Assembly: GCA_021372185.1 (NCBI GenBank)
Contig: JAJFUY010000020.1
Span: 1 to 16,812 of the forward strand
DNA: 16,812 nucleotides
Source of the DNA: Chlamydiales bacterium
Lineage (GTDB): Bacteria > Chlamydiota > Chlamydiia > Chlamydiales > FEN-1388
Reading direction: 5' to 3'
Shown here: piece by piece, positions 7,101 through 15,097 of the stretch
How the letters are laid out: every line of letters begins with the position of its first letter
How positions within the stretch are numbered: position 1 is the stretch's first letter
Program-made: the position numbers and the translations under genes
The notes under the pieces: generated by a model
Seen by the model: only the letters and a program-made list of their open reading frames with translations
Told to the model about the DNA's origin: nothing
Databases searched by the model: none

Positions 7101-10100
7101 GAAAGATAATGCGGCTTGCAAGCTTTTGAAAGAGCTGTATGTCTTCTAGTGTTATGTTTAAATGGCGCAGCTCTAGCTGTGAGTAGGTCCAAGCAAGTTC
7201 TATACTTGCACTAGAGGCCTCAAATTTCTGGTATTTTTCCATGAGGGTGATAGCCTGCTCGCGCGTATTGGCACACACTGTAACAAAGGAGATTTTTGTA
7301 ACTTTACCCGGCTCTAACACCAGGCGATGACGTAAACTAAGTATTGGGTCCAAAACCGTTCCAGCAGTATTTGTTAGGTCACTATCAATGGCAATAGGGT
7401 TATGGATAGAGCGGCCTCTACCAATAAAATTGGCTCTATTTGTTTCAAACTGCACATGAGTGCTATTGTTCTCAGTTTCAAGTGCCGCAACATGTCCTAC
7501 CCATATCTGCTTATCATCAGGAGCCCTTAAGCGCCTAAAGGCTAAAAGCCCATGAAGTTCTGGAATTGATTCTGTTTCTATAAAGAGCTTATTAAAAGCA
7601 GGGTGTGCTCTATCAGCTGCATGAGGAGCCAAAACAAGCTCTTGATAGCTTGTCACCTCTATTTCGCGTCTCACGCCTGATTTATTTAAAAGCGATAATG
7701 AGCGTATTTCTGCGTTATCTTCTGGTGACACTACAATTTGCGTTACTGTTTCTATGTTATAGTCTTTTCTTTTAAATTCAACTTTATTGGCTTTAAAGCT
7801 CGATGAATACTCAGTTCCCTCTTGCAAGGTAGGCTGAAATGTAGCCGACCACTTCTCATGTGAGTGCAAATCTTTAATAAAAAAGAAGCTTCCATACTCA
7901 TCACAGGTGGTATCGGCTCTAAATCGTGTAATATCAACATCGTTATAACGGCTATAGCCGCCACCGGCATTGGTAACCACAATTGAATAGGTGTGGTTTG
8001 AGAGCAGGCTCAATTTTGGAATAGCTGTATTTGGTGTTTCAGATACGCCCATAATAGGAACCGTTGAGACTGGAGCAAGTTTTTTTCGGCCACTTTCTTT
8101 TCGATATCCGTTAGCCGTAATAGACGGGGCAAGAGGCGGGCGCTCAAATAACAAAAATTCAACTCCGCTAATTCTTGGGTCTTTTCCAAAGCGCTTGGTT
8201 ATTATATCGTCATTTAAAATGTTATTGATTGCCGCAAAGCTCATGCCCTGATGGTGCACCATATAGGCTTCTATAACAACACCACGATCCCCGGCTGGTG
8301 TTGCCTGATGGCTAAAGTCTATGGACTCAAAATAGCCATAGTCTCCCCACATACTATTCTTGCGGCTAGCAAGAATATGTAGGTTTTCTATAGCAGCTTT
8401 TGGATCTATAGCAAGCGCAAGCACACTAGAATAAGGGCTGACCACTAAATCATTCTCTAACCCCCTCTTGAGACCTAAACCCACCACACCAAATGCCTTG
8501 TACTGATAAATTTTATGCGCGTCAATTGCGCTATAGGCAGCCTCAGATATACCCCAAGGAATGCCACGCAATTCTCCATAAGCAATTTGGCAGTCAACAG
8601 CACTCCTGCAGGCACTTCCTAACAATGATTCAGGATAGTATTTACTAAAAAGCACGGGCATGAGGTATTCAAACATTGTTCCACCCCACGACAAAAGCAC
8701 TTTCTTACCATTGCTGAGACCATAAGGACGCCCAAGAGACCACCAGTGATCTAGCGGCACATCATCCTTGGCAATAGCCACTAAACTCGCAAGGCGGGCC
8801 TCACTTGCCAACAGGTCGTAGTGAGAGGCATCTATACGCATGTCATCTACGTTGTAGCCTATAGCAAAAAGCTTTCTATCGCTGTTATATAAATAGCCTA
8901 AATTCATCCCTGATGAGATGACTTCTATGTCTCGTATAGCAGAATCAAATTCAGCTAATTTTTCACCGGCAAGCCACTGAGCTGACTCTACTGCCTCTTT
9001 AAGCTCACCTGCCCACGCACGTAATTCTGGGGGTAAATCCGGTCTTAAAGCAGCTTCTAGTAGCGGATTTAGTGCCTTATGAAGCGCGCCATCTGCTAAC
9101 ATTTTTAACGATAGCGGTAAATTGAGTGCCGCATCAATCCAGACTTGGGCGTGTACATGAATAAGATGGTATTCGTTTTCAGTTAACGCCTTTAAAAGTG
9201 GCACCCATTTAAAGTAGCGTTTATTCACTTCGTCAAACTCTGCAAGCTGCTTTTCTAGCGACTTCATCCAGTAGCTTGTAGCACCAATAGTAAGCACAAT
9301 TTCATAAGCGGCTGTAACACTTGTCACAAAGCTATATAAATCAGGTGAGGCATTGAAAAGTATCTCTTCCAACTTATGTAGTGAAGAATGATCTTGGCGC
9401 GTACCTTCAACTTCGCTTAATACAACACGCAACGTATCCTCAATACCTGTCAGAGCAGGATATTGGACAAGTGGGCTTGTACAGACATCATACATTCCCT
9501 GCTGTACAGTCCAAAATGATGCAAGTAAATTGCCACTATCAACAGTCGATAGATACCGTGGATATAGAGGCTTTAGAGTTTTGATGTCATACCAGTTAAG
9601 AAAATGACCTTCATACCGCTCTAACAGAGCTAAACTTTTGAGCGTTGCTGAAATTAAATCGATCACTTTATCGCAAGGAATATACTTGAGATCATAGGCA
9701 TTTAAAACCCCGATTAACCACAGCCCAATATTTGTAGGGGATGTTCTAAGAGCAAGTTCTACATTCAATGCCGCTTGATAGTTATCTGGTGGAAGCCAAT
9801 TAGTATCTTGATTTACAAAATCATCAAAATAGCGCCATGTCTTTCTGGCAACTCGACGCAAGAAATCTCGATCTTTTTGCGAAAGCCTATGCATAACGTG
9901 GTCAGCCGTCGGCTTGCTGATATAGTGTAAAATAACAGGCCCTATAATCCATAAAGCACAAAATGGGCTTGCAATAAGTAACCCTTGAGGGTTGCAAACT
10001 GCCACCAGAAATAGGCAAAAAAGCGCAAATAAAGACGCCAAACTAATCCTGAACAAAAAGGCCGCTTGAGCTTGCATATGAAGGTTATTCATAGACTGAG

Positions 10101-13100
10101 CCGTATTCCACTCTAGAAGCTGTCTATGTGAGATAAGCCTTCTGTAACAGACGCGTACGATAGAATCTAAAGAAAAATAGGCCTCTTGTGGCAAGAGTGC
10201 CATATTTAATAGAGCCCGTACAATGCTTAAACCCATCTCTCGCCATAATGAGAAACTGGTGTAGGACATTTTGTTAAATAGTAATCCAATAACCTGAAGT
10301 AGTGGCGGCAAAAATATACTTGCTGCACCAACCAGAGTCCAGATGGCAGACATTTGAGGAACAAGCCATGATGTTATCAACAATAACATCACTGATATTG
10401 GCAACAAAGAACGTCTAAGATTATCAAAAATCTTCCAGCGGTTCATTGCCGAAAGTGGATTTTTTACCTTTGGGCCACCATTTGAAGGAGCTTTTGGCAG
10501 CAGCCAGTCTATTACCTGCCAGTCCCCCCGAATCCAGCGACGCTGGCGCTTTATGAGGCTTAAGTAATTATCGGGGAACAGATCAAATAGACAGACACTT
10601 GCAGTAAATCCAACTCGGACATAGGCGCCTTCTATAAGGTCATGACTTAGCACATGCTCAATTGGATATCTTCCTGATAATATACTGTGGAACGCCTTAA
10701 GGTCATAAATACCTTTACCATGATATGAGCCTTCGCCACATAAATCCTGGAAAATATTAGATACAGCATGTGTGTAGGGGTCAATAACCGAAGGATCCGA
10801 AAATATCTCCAAAAACCTTGAGTTTTTTGCATGCGGAAAGTCTGTACACACCATAGGTTGAATAATGGTGTAGCCACGATCTAATTTTTTGCCGTCTTTA
10901 TGTAAAACAGGACTGTTAAGAGGGTGTGAGAGTATGCCGATAAGGCTTTTACCCTGATTTTTAGAAAGCTGAGTATCTGAGTCTAAGGTAATAACATAGC
11001 TTATGTTTTTTAATCTCTCATGCTGTCCATAATAGAGTATATTCTCAGATAGCTCATCACCACTTAAGAAACGGTTAAGAATTTCAAGTTTTCCACGTTT
11101 TCTCTCCCAGCCAATCCAGGCATTTTCGCTGTTACTCCACACACGCTGTCTATGAAATAAAAAGAACTTCCCATTACCATATTTTGCCTCGAGCTTCTGC
11201 ATTTCTTTGATTGTAAAATCGATTAACTCTTGGTCTTTTTCATGAAACTGCTGTGGTGCATCTTTGAAGTCACTAAACAGGCCAAAAAGGAGGTTGTCAT
11301 CAACGTTGGCTAAATAGCGTATCTCTAGGCGATTTACCTCTTCTTGGATATCCTCAAGCGAGGTAAGCATGATTGGAACAATCACGAGAGTCTTTTGCTT
11401 TTCCGGGATGCCTTTTTGATAGTCGATTTTTGGCAAGACGCTAATGGGTAAAACTCGGGCCAGTAAAAAATTTACCGTTTGAATTACGATTTCACTGATT
11501 GGAATAAGGGCAAAACAGCCCAATATCGCTAAAATACTATCGAGTGTAGTTATAGATTTAGCATAAAGAATAACAAAAGCCTCTAAAAGAGCGGTTACTA
11601 CACAGATAGAGCCTAAATAGAAGAGAGTACCATGGGCTTTGAGCACATTTTGAGCCCATTTTTTTAGGGAAGGCCTATAGGCAATTGAAGCCTCTAGTGC
11701 ATGCCTTCCCTCATCAATAAGATAGTAGCCAACGTGTCTGTCATAATCTGTACTGCCAAATCGAGCAAGCTCAACACATTTTTGGGCAATTTCTACCTCT
11801 GATACATGTGACCGCTTACAAAGCTCTTCTATAGTCTCTCGATACAGATTACAGCTTTCAAAATCCATGATTCCATAGATGCCAGCCGGGTCTTCTTTTA
11901 AAGCAGCATCACTTAAGCTTACCCCCTCAAAAATATCTCTCCACGATATTTGCGCCTGAGCTACAAGGCTAATCATGGTATTTGAGAACATTACCTGTTC
12001 TGATGCTTCTTCAATCTGCTCCTGGTGAAATACTTCTACTAATGGCTTTTGAAAGCGGCTTTGTAACCAGTTCTTAACCGGTAAAAGCGTTGTTTCATCA
12101 TCAAAGAGATGATCTATTAATTCTTGAGCAAATTGTGGGCTGGGGTTTGGAATTTCTCGAGAGAGTATGTCAATTAACTCATTCACACGCGTCGGAGAGC
12201 GAGCAGAGGCATGTAGAAGGCGGTTACCCCAAAAATTTGCAAGCTCAAATACCCCCATTCGCTCAACAATTTTTTGGCTCAATAACTCTACCCACTCCAA
12301 AAGTGAAAGCTTGAGCATGAGAGGGAATGCCCACAATTCCCCAATAGATAAAGGACTTACACTCTGATAGGTATTTAAAAAATCAGTAATATTGTCTTTA
12401 TTTACCTTGCCAGCACATGCGCGCACAAGACTTGAGGCAACTACATACACACGAGGAAGGTGTTTGCCGTCAACCAGCACCTTAGGAAGCTGGCGATAAA
12501 ACCCGCGCGATAAGTTTCGTTTAATTTCTTCGATGCTGCCTTGAATAACTGTGATATTGTCTAAAAACCATGATATAGAGGAGGAAAATGGCTGCTCTGT
12601 ATGCTCTACTTTACTCACTTCCAGATGCAGCATATTGAGTGTATTTTCTATGTTCCTTAATTCATTCAGTAATGGTGTATGAGAAGATCTAGAGCTCAGT
12701 ACATTTTTGATGGTGTATGCTAAGGATGTGGCTGTTTGATTGAGCTGTTCTCTATTTTGCCCGATATCTGGCAATACCAAACTTTCAGTATGTACAAGCG
12801 TATCATCACTTAAAAGAAATGTAATTGGCTGGCTAACTTTTGTTTGCCTCAAGATTGTCAGGCATTCTTTTATCTGATAGGTTTTTACTTCTGCGATCAC
12901 TAAAATTTCATCTGAGAACACAAACTTTTTATATTTGTGTACAGCCTCTCGGCTTAATCTGTACTTAAAATAGCACACAAAGAGAGGCGCCATACTAAGA
13001 GCAAAAATAGCACCAAAACCCTCTACTACATGAGCTTCACTGTCATAAATTGACGGAAAGAGATACATGGATAAAGCAATCATCAGCCCTAAAAAAGCCG

Positions 13101-13278
13101 CTACCAGAGTGGCCACAAAGCGAGGCAGGCTAAAATAGCGCGTTACAACAGGTGCACATTTGGGAGGATGTATTATAGATGCAACTCTACAAAATCCATG
13201 CTTTTCAAGTTCAAGAATGCAAGCTTTTGCACTTTGAGCATTTTGAAAGAAGCCAAGAACTACATTCCACTTATCCAC
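4180..13278 (-). CDS. ndvB: Cyclic beta-1,2-glucan synthase-like giant membrane enzyme (NdvB/ChvB/Cgs type, GT84-GH94, about 3032 aa)
   Basis: Family members build cyclic beta-1,2-glucan from UDP-glucose on the inner membrane and adjust chain length by phosphorolysis; the glucan goes to the periplasm. Residue numbers use GTG 13278. Residues 5-140: additional module with two membrane helices (53-72, 86-104). About 546-615: membrane helices. 630-920: GT84 domain with DSDTQL at 766-771, GEGSYHGKGIYD, LSHDLIEG and RRWIRGDW at 913-920. 960-1120: more helices. About 1460-1690: glycoamylase-like domain (MVHHQGMSF). About 1760 and 2233 onwards: GH94 beta-sandwich regions. 2543-3032: GH94 barrel with GGGDWNDGM around 2710-2718. 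All key motifs are intact. Known synthases are about 2830-2870 aa, so this is longer, mainly at the N-terminus. An in-frame TTG at 13317 is excluded by the promoter position. Exact glucan linkage is inferred. Confidence 0.9.
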   Translation of the reverse strand: MDKWNVVLGFFQNAQSAKACILELEKHGFCRVASIIHPPKCAPVVTRYFSLPRFVATLVAAFLGLMIALSMYLFPSIYDSEAHVVEGFGAIFALSMAPLFVCYFKYRLSREAVHKYKKFVFSDEILVIAEVKTYQIKECLTILRQTKVSQPITFLLSDDTLVHTESLVLPDIGQNREQLNQTATSLAYTIKNVLSSRSSHTPLLNELRNIENTLNMLHLEVSKVEHTEQPFSSSISWFLDNITVIQGSIEEIKRNLSRGFYRQLPKVLVDGKHLPRVYVVASSLVRACAGKVNKDNITDFLNTYQSVSPLSIGELWAFPLMLKLSLLEWVELLSQKIVERMGVFELANFWGNRLLHASARSPTRVNELIDILSREIPNPSPQFAQELIDHLFDDETTLLPVKNWLQSRFQKPLVEVFHQEQIEEASEQVMFSNTMISLVAQAQISWRDIFEGVSLSDAALKEDPAGIYGIMDFESCNLYRETIEELCKRSHVSEVEIAQKCVELARFGSTDYDRHVGYYLIDEGRHALEASIAYRPSLKKWAQNVLKAHGTLFYLGSICVVTALLEAFVILYAKSITTLDSILAILGCFALIPISEIVIQTVNFLLARVLPISVLPKIDYQKGIPEKQKTLVIVPIMLTSLEDIQEEVNRLEIRYLANVDDNLLFGLFSDFKDAPQQFHEKDQELIDFTIKEMQKLEAKYGNGKFFLFHRQRVWSNSENAWIGWERKRGKLEILNRFLSGDELSENILYYGQHERLKNISYVITLDSDTQLSKNQGKSLIGILSHPLNSPVLHKDGKKLDRGYTIIQPMVCTDFPHAKNSRFLEIFSDPSVIDPYTHAVSNIFQDLCGEGSYHGKGIYDLKAFHSILSGRYPIEHVLSHDLIEGAYVRVGFTASVCLFDLFPDNYLSLIKRQRRWIRGDWQVIDWLLPKAPSNGGPKVKNPLSAMNRWKIFDNLRRSLLPISVMLLLITSWLVPQMSAIWTLVGAASIFLPPLLQVIGLLFNKMSYTSFSLWREMGLSIVRALLNMALLPQEAYFSLDSIVRVCYRRLISHRQLLEWNTAQSMNNLHMQAQAAFLFRISLASLFALFCLFLVAVCNPQGLLIASPFCALWIIGPVILHYISKPTADHVMHRLSQKDRDFLRRVARKTWRYFDDFVNQDTNWLPPDNYQAALNVELALRTSPTNIGLWLIGVLNAYDLKYIPCDKVIDLISATLKSLALLERYEGHFLNWYDIKTLKPLYPRYLSTVDSGNLLASFWTVQQGMYDVCTSPLVQYPALTGIEDTLRVVLSEVEGTRQDHSSLHKLEEILFNASPDLYSFVTSVTAAYEIVLTIGATSYWMKSLEKQLAEFDEVNKRYFKWVPLLKALTENEYHLIHVHAQVWIDAALNLPLSLKMLADGALHKALNPLLEAALRPDLPPELRAWAGELKEAVESAQWLAGEKLAEFDSAIRDIEVISSGMNLGYLYNSDRKLFAIGYNVDDMRIDASHYDLLASEARLASLVAIAKDDVPLDHWWSLGRPYGLSNGKKVLLSWGGTMFEYLMPVLFSKYYPESLLGSACRSAVDCQIAYGELRGIPWGISEAAYSAIDAHKIYQYKAFGVVGLGLKRGLENDLVVSPYSSVLALAIDPKAAIENLHILASRKNSMWGDYGYFESIDFSHQATPAGDRGVVIEAYMVHHQGMSFAAINNILNDDIITKRFGKDPRISGVEFLLFERPPLAPSITANGYRKESGRKKLAPVSTVPIMGVSETPNTAIPKLSLLSNHTYSIVVTNAGGGYSRYNDVDITRFRADTTCDEYGSFFFIKDLHSHEKWSATFQPTLQEGTEYSSSFKANKVEFKRKDYNIETVTQIVVSPEDNAEIRSLSLLNKSGVRREIEVTSYQELVLAPHAADRAHPAFNKLFIETESIPELHGLLAFRRLRAPDDKQIWVGHVAALETENNSTHVQFETNRANFIGRGRSIHNPIAIDSDLTNTAGTVLDPILSLRHRLVLEPGKVTKISFVTVCANTREQAITLMEKYQKFEASSASIELAWTYSQLELRHLNITLEDIQLFQKLASRIIFPHKQLRASPDRLEVNTLGQSELWKYGISGDVPLVVVSVDDAYDIILVKQMVLAHAFWRSRGLVVDLLILNEEDIGYENPLHDQLQRLIQNHGVKVEPNGKGGVYLHNIHTLPEAELTLVLSVASVFLIAARGSLRQQLVSPLPATHYPSPLVIRGRVEEPVSRELPFLELPYFNGLGGYSPDGKVYSIYLGPETVTPAPWINVIANAKFGTLVTEAGNGTSWFDNSQSNRLTPWSNDPVSNPIADAIYIRDEISGTFWSPTPAPIRELDAYRISHGKGFSRFEHNSHGIEQELLIFVPMDESGGKPVRIQKLTLHNSSNLTRYLTITSHQDIVMGGNKEQTQMHIVTDWNSDQQALFATNAYNSTFTKAVAFATSIPACSSHTGDRTEFIGRNGTMANPAALKRRGLSNHTGAGFDPCASLQVSLVLKPGATEDVFFVLGYAVSGIQEAKDLVKECQSREKIEALLASTHAWWNGFVESVQVEVPDLQTNFALNNWLPYQNLSCRIWGRSGFYQSSGAYGFRDQLQDVMGLVYSRPELARQQILRAAARQFIEGDVQHWWDPVTGSGVRTRFSDDLLWLPFITAQYVRTTGDRAILDEQIPFLSAPVLTEDEHEIFSTPEVSQEKASLLEHCRRSIEKGLTAGKHGLPLIGGGDWNDGMNRVGVLGIGESVWLAWFIIHVLHDYIELISPIATKEVIDRYVVDAERLASAIEATAWDGAWYRRAYYDNGAPLGSSKSQEAVIDSLAQSWSVISNAGEPARSKIALQSAYERLVKVQEKVVLLLTPPFDKTTEDPGYIKGYPPGVRENGGQYTHGSLWLAMAFARMGDGDRAVELIQMMHPGLHTQSVSQTDVYKIEPYVLAGDVYDLAGQVGRGGWSWYTGSSAWMYRIWLEEILGFTLRGNTFSINCCIPKAWDGYKIRYKYKSAVYEIEVENPEHVSRGKSVVTLDGTQLDGQDIPLVDDGQTHVVHIVLQ

Positions 13279-13307
13279 AGACAGCACACCCCCATAATAT
13301 AAGTTTT

Positions 13308-13336
13308 TATTTAACAAACAGTGCGCCGCCTGTCAA
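13308..13336 (-). promoter_or_regulatory. Promoter of the glucan synthase gene
   Basis: On the minus strand TTGACA (13331-13336) is followed after exactly 17 bases by TAAATA (13308-13313). Transcription would begin near 13301, leaving a leader of about 20 bases with GGGGGTG eight bases before GTG 13278. The in-frame TTG at 13317 would lie upstream of the -10 box and could not be in this transcript. Confidence 0.7.
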
Positions 13337-13399
13337 CAAAAACTTTAACAATTATTAAGGACTGCCTGATATATACCTGTGGAGGCTTTTTTATGAATA

Positions 13400-13419
13400 G
13401 GGGCAAATACCTTTGCCCC
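13400..13419 (-). terminator. 8-bp GC-rich hairpin between the DUF3309 gene and the glucan synthase gene
   Basis: Perfect arms GGGGCAAA and TTTGCCCC enclose a 4-base loop, 9 bases past the DUF3309 stop. There is no clean U-run after it on the minus strand (TATTCATAAAAAA), so termination may be partial. It precedes the promoter of the giant gene, which suggests separate transcription. Confidence 0.5.
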
Positions 13420-13428
13420 AAAAGACCC

Positions 13429-13584
13429 TTACAGCCTTCCTAGCAAGATCAAAATAATAACGATAATTAATACAGTTCCAAGCGCTCCGCTTGGTCCATA
13501 ACCCCATCCTGCGCTGTGAGGCCAGGTAGGAAATGCTCCGATAAGCATCAAAATTAAAAGAACAATAAGTACTGTACCTAACAT
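13429..13584 (-). CDS. DUF3309 family small membrane protein (51 aa)
   Basis: Translation gives two hydrophobic helices (residues 3-17 and 36-49) joined by the conserved PTWPHSxxWGYGPSG loop (19-33) that defines DUF3309, ending LLGRL. Start ATG 13584 has GGAG five bases upstream. Family members are about 50 residues, commonly found in Proteobacteria, and their function is unknown; the fold suggests a small inner-membrane hairpin protein. The gene is easily missed because of its size. It lies upstream of, and on the same strand as, the glucan synthase gene, with a hairpin and a separate promoter between them, so co-transcription is possible only by read-through. Confidence 0.88.
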   Translation of the reverse strand: MLGTVLIVLLILMLIGAFPTWPHSAGWGYGPSGALGTVLIIVIILILLGRL

Positions 13585-13941
13585 GGCAACTCCATTATAT
13601 CTTAATGGTTTTATACATCCTTCATAGCTGATGCTATTTAACTTCCTTGTAGATCGATCAACAACTTAAGTCAATAACTAAGCCAACAATGCTGCAAAAA
13701 ATTCAGAAAAATAAGATTCACATTTCACAAACTGAAACAATCACATGCAAGAAATTTGCATTTTCTAAAATATTTGCAAAAAAAATTCATCCCCAAAAAC
13801 AGCCCTCAAAATATAGCCTGAAGACGCTTTTCTCGATCACCTTTGCAATATTTTCAGATTTTTGGATTTTTGATATTGACATTCTTCATCTTCAATGGCA
13901 ATCTGTGGAAATATCATTAAACTCAAAATAGGAATGGTTTT
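13585..13941. other. Gene-free spacer, 357 bases, between the DUF3309 and outer-membrane protein genes
   Basis: Very A+T-rich spacer between divergent genes. A TTGACA occurs at 13876-13881 on the plus strand, but the hexamer 17 bases downstream (CAATCT) is a poor -10, so the promoter of the outer-membrane protein gene cannot be fixed. An 80-codon open frame here has skewed Lys/Ile/Phe composition and no ribosome-binding site, and is taken as chance. Confidence 0.5.
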
Positions 13942-14766
13942 ATGAAGAAACACGTTTTTTTTGCTAGTTTGCTCTTCGTAGGCACTCTTGCGACAGCTAA
14001 TGCTGATGTAAGCATGGCAGCCGATGGCGCAATGAAAACTTCTGTATCTATTTCACAAGGCTATCGTAACGATAACCTTAAGCTGAAAGGACGCAGCGGT
14101 GGTTCAGATAAACTTCATTTCAAGAATATCGACACTTACACAACACGCCTTGGTGTGTTAGTTGAAAAAGATCAATACTTCATGAAAGGTATTGTTGGAT
14201 ACGGCGACGTTTATGACGGTAAAGTACACGCTCACGGCAATGGCCACCACGGTCATCGCAAAGTGAAAGGCGACTATACTGCTGATTTCGACTTTAAAGT
14301 TGGCAAGCAATATCTACTTGAGAATGACTGGGCAGTAGCACCAACTCTTGGCTATGGCGTATACCTCCAAGATTTTCATGGTAAGAAGCACCACGGTCAT
14401 AGAGCGAAACTAAAAGCTACATGGTACAGCCCACAAATCGGCGTTTGCGTGAAAAAATCATTCAACGCAGAATGGAATGCTTACCTAAGCTATAACTTCT
14501 TCTATCCAGTTAACTGCCAAGTAACAAGCTACGGTGGCAATTCTCACAGCCGCGACAGAAGAGAAAACCAAGCTTACAAATCTGTAGGCAACATTGGTAC
14601 TATCGGTGCTGAGTGGATCTTTGCTAAGAATTGGTCACTAAAGCCAGAAATCGAAGTAATGAAGTTCTACTCAAAAGGTGGAAACTCAAGCCACGGCAAC
14701 ACAAACCACAGTAAGGTAACTCGCTCAGCTGCTGAGTACCGTCTAGTGTTAAACTACATCTTCTAG
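13942..14766 (+). CDS. Secreted outer-membrane beta-barrel protein with histidine-rich loops (274 aa)
   Basis: Start ATG 13942 has AGGA eight bases upstream. A Sec signal peptide is clear: MKKH, hydrophobic core FFASLLFVGTLATA, probable cleavage after A21 (ANA-DV). The rest alternates polar and aromatic residues in short strands (for example YFMKGIVGYGDVY, WNAYLSYNFFYPV, AEYRLVLNYIF). It ends in Phe, the signal recognised by the outer-membrane assembly machinery. Turns between strands are rich in His, Gly and Lys: residues 96-105, 136-143, 190-196 and 241-246. Size would suit an 8- to 10-stranded porin-like barrel. No specific family is recognised. It is monocistronic, closed by a strong terminator. 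Metal binding or adhesion through the His loops is possible but unproven. Confidence 0.85.
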   Translation: MKKHVFFASLLFVGTLATANADVSMAADGAMKTSVSISQGYRNDNLKLKGRSGGSDKLHFKNIDTYTTRLGVLVEKDQYFMKGIVGYGDVYDGKVHAHGNGHHGHRKVKGDYTADFDFKVGKQYLLENDWAVAPTLGYGVYLQDFHGKKHHGHRAKLKATWYSPQIGVCVKKSFNAEWNAYLSYNFFYPVNCQVTSYGGNSHSRDRRENQAYKSVGNIGTIGAEWIFAKNWSLKPEIEVMKFYSKGGNSSHGNTNHSKVTRSAAEYRLVLNYIF

Positions 14767-14799
14767 TTTCTAAAAGACTAGTTGTTTGCAAGTTCTTCG

Positions 14800-14838
14800 C
14801 CCAGGTTTACCGTAAGGTAAATCTGGGTTTCTTTTTTT
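14800..14838 (+). terminator. Rho-independent terminator of the outer-membrane protein gene
   Basis: A 12-bp stem (14800-14811 with 14816-14827, one G-T wobble) with loop GTAA is followed at once by TTTCTTTTTTT. It lies 33 bases after the stop codon. This is the most canonical terminator in the window. Confidence 0.9.
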
Positions 14839-14859
14839 GCCAAAGCAAAAAAAGAAACC
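14826..14859. repeat. Second hairpin overlapping the terminator's U-tract
   Basis: Perfect 15-base arms (14826-14840 and 14845-14859) flank the loop CAAA. One arm contains the U-tract of the preceding terminator, so the two hairpins share two bases and compete for the T-run. Read on the minus strand it can also act as a terminator-like element. Confidence 0.75.
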
Positions 14860-14894
14860 ACTCTTAATCTTCTTAGCTTGTGAGCGTAAGCTCG

Positions 14895-15097
14895 CTCTGG
14901 AGTGCGATAATTTTTTACCGCTCTTAATTTTCCACAACACACCGATTTAACAATAACTTCCACAGCGTACACGAACGTTCAATACTTGGGCTTTCCCATT
15001 TTGCCATAGTATGGGGCTGTTGTACGTTTTGGAGACTATAGAAAATATAGTGTGTGGTCGAAAATTAAGAGCGGTAAAAAATTACCGCACTCCAGAG
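14895..15097. repeat. 203-bp MITE-like element with 48-bp terminal inverted repeats
   Basis: Arms 14895-14942 and 15050-15097 are inverted copies identical at 45 of 48 positions; weaker similarity continues inward for about 25 bases (TCCAxAxCGTACA). The 107-base centre has no gene. Each arm contains GCGGTAA-TTTT-TTACCGC, a small hairpin that is perfect in the right arm and carries one mismatch in the left. Just outside both ends are further mini-hairpins (GAGC-GTAA-GCTC; GGCC-TTC-GGCC). No target-site duplication was recognised, so a transposon origin is an inference; a palindromic repetitive element is an alternative. Confidence 0.7.

Noticed and set aside
13289..13295. ATG 13295 preceding the GGGGG run as start of the giant gene
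   Set aside because: Out of frame with the gene; it reaches a stop after about 11 codons.
13689..13931. 80-codon plus-strand frame before the outer-membrane protein gene
   Set aside because: Composition is dominated by Lys, Ile, Phe and Ser as in random A+T-rich DNA, with no ribosome-binding site; more likely the promoter and leader region.
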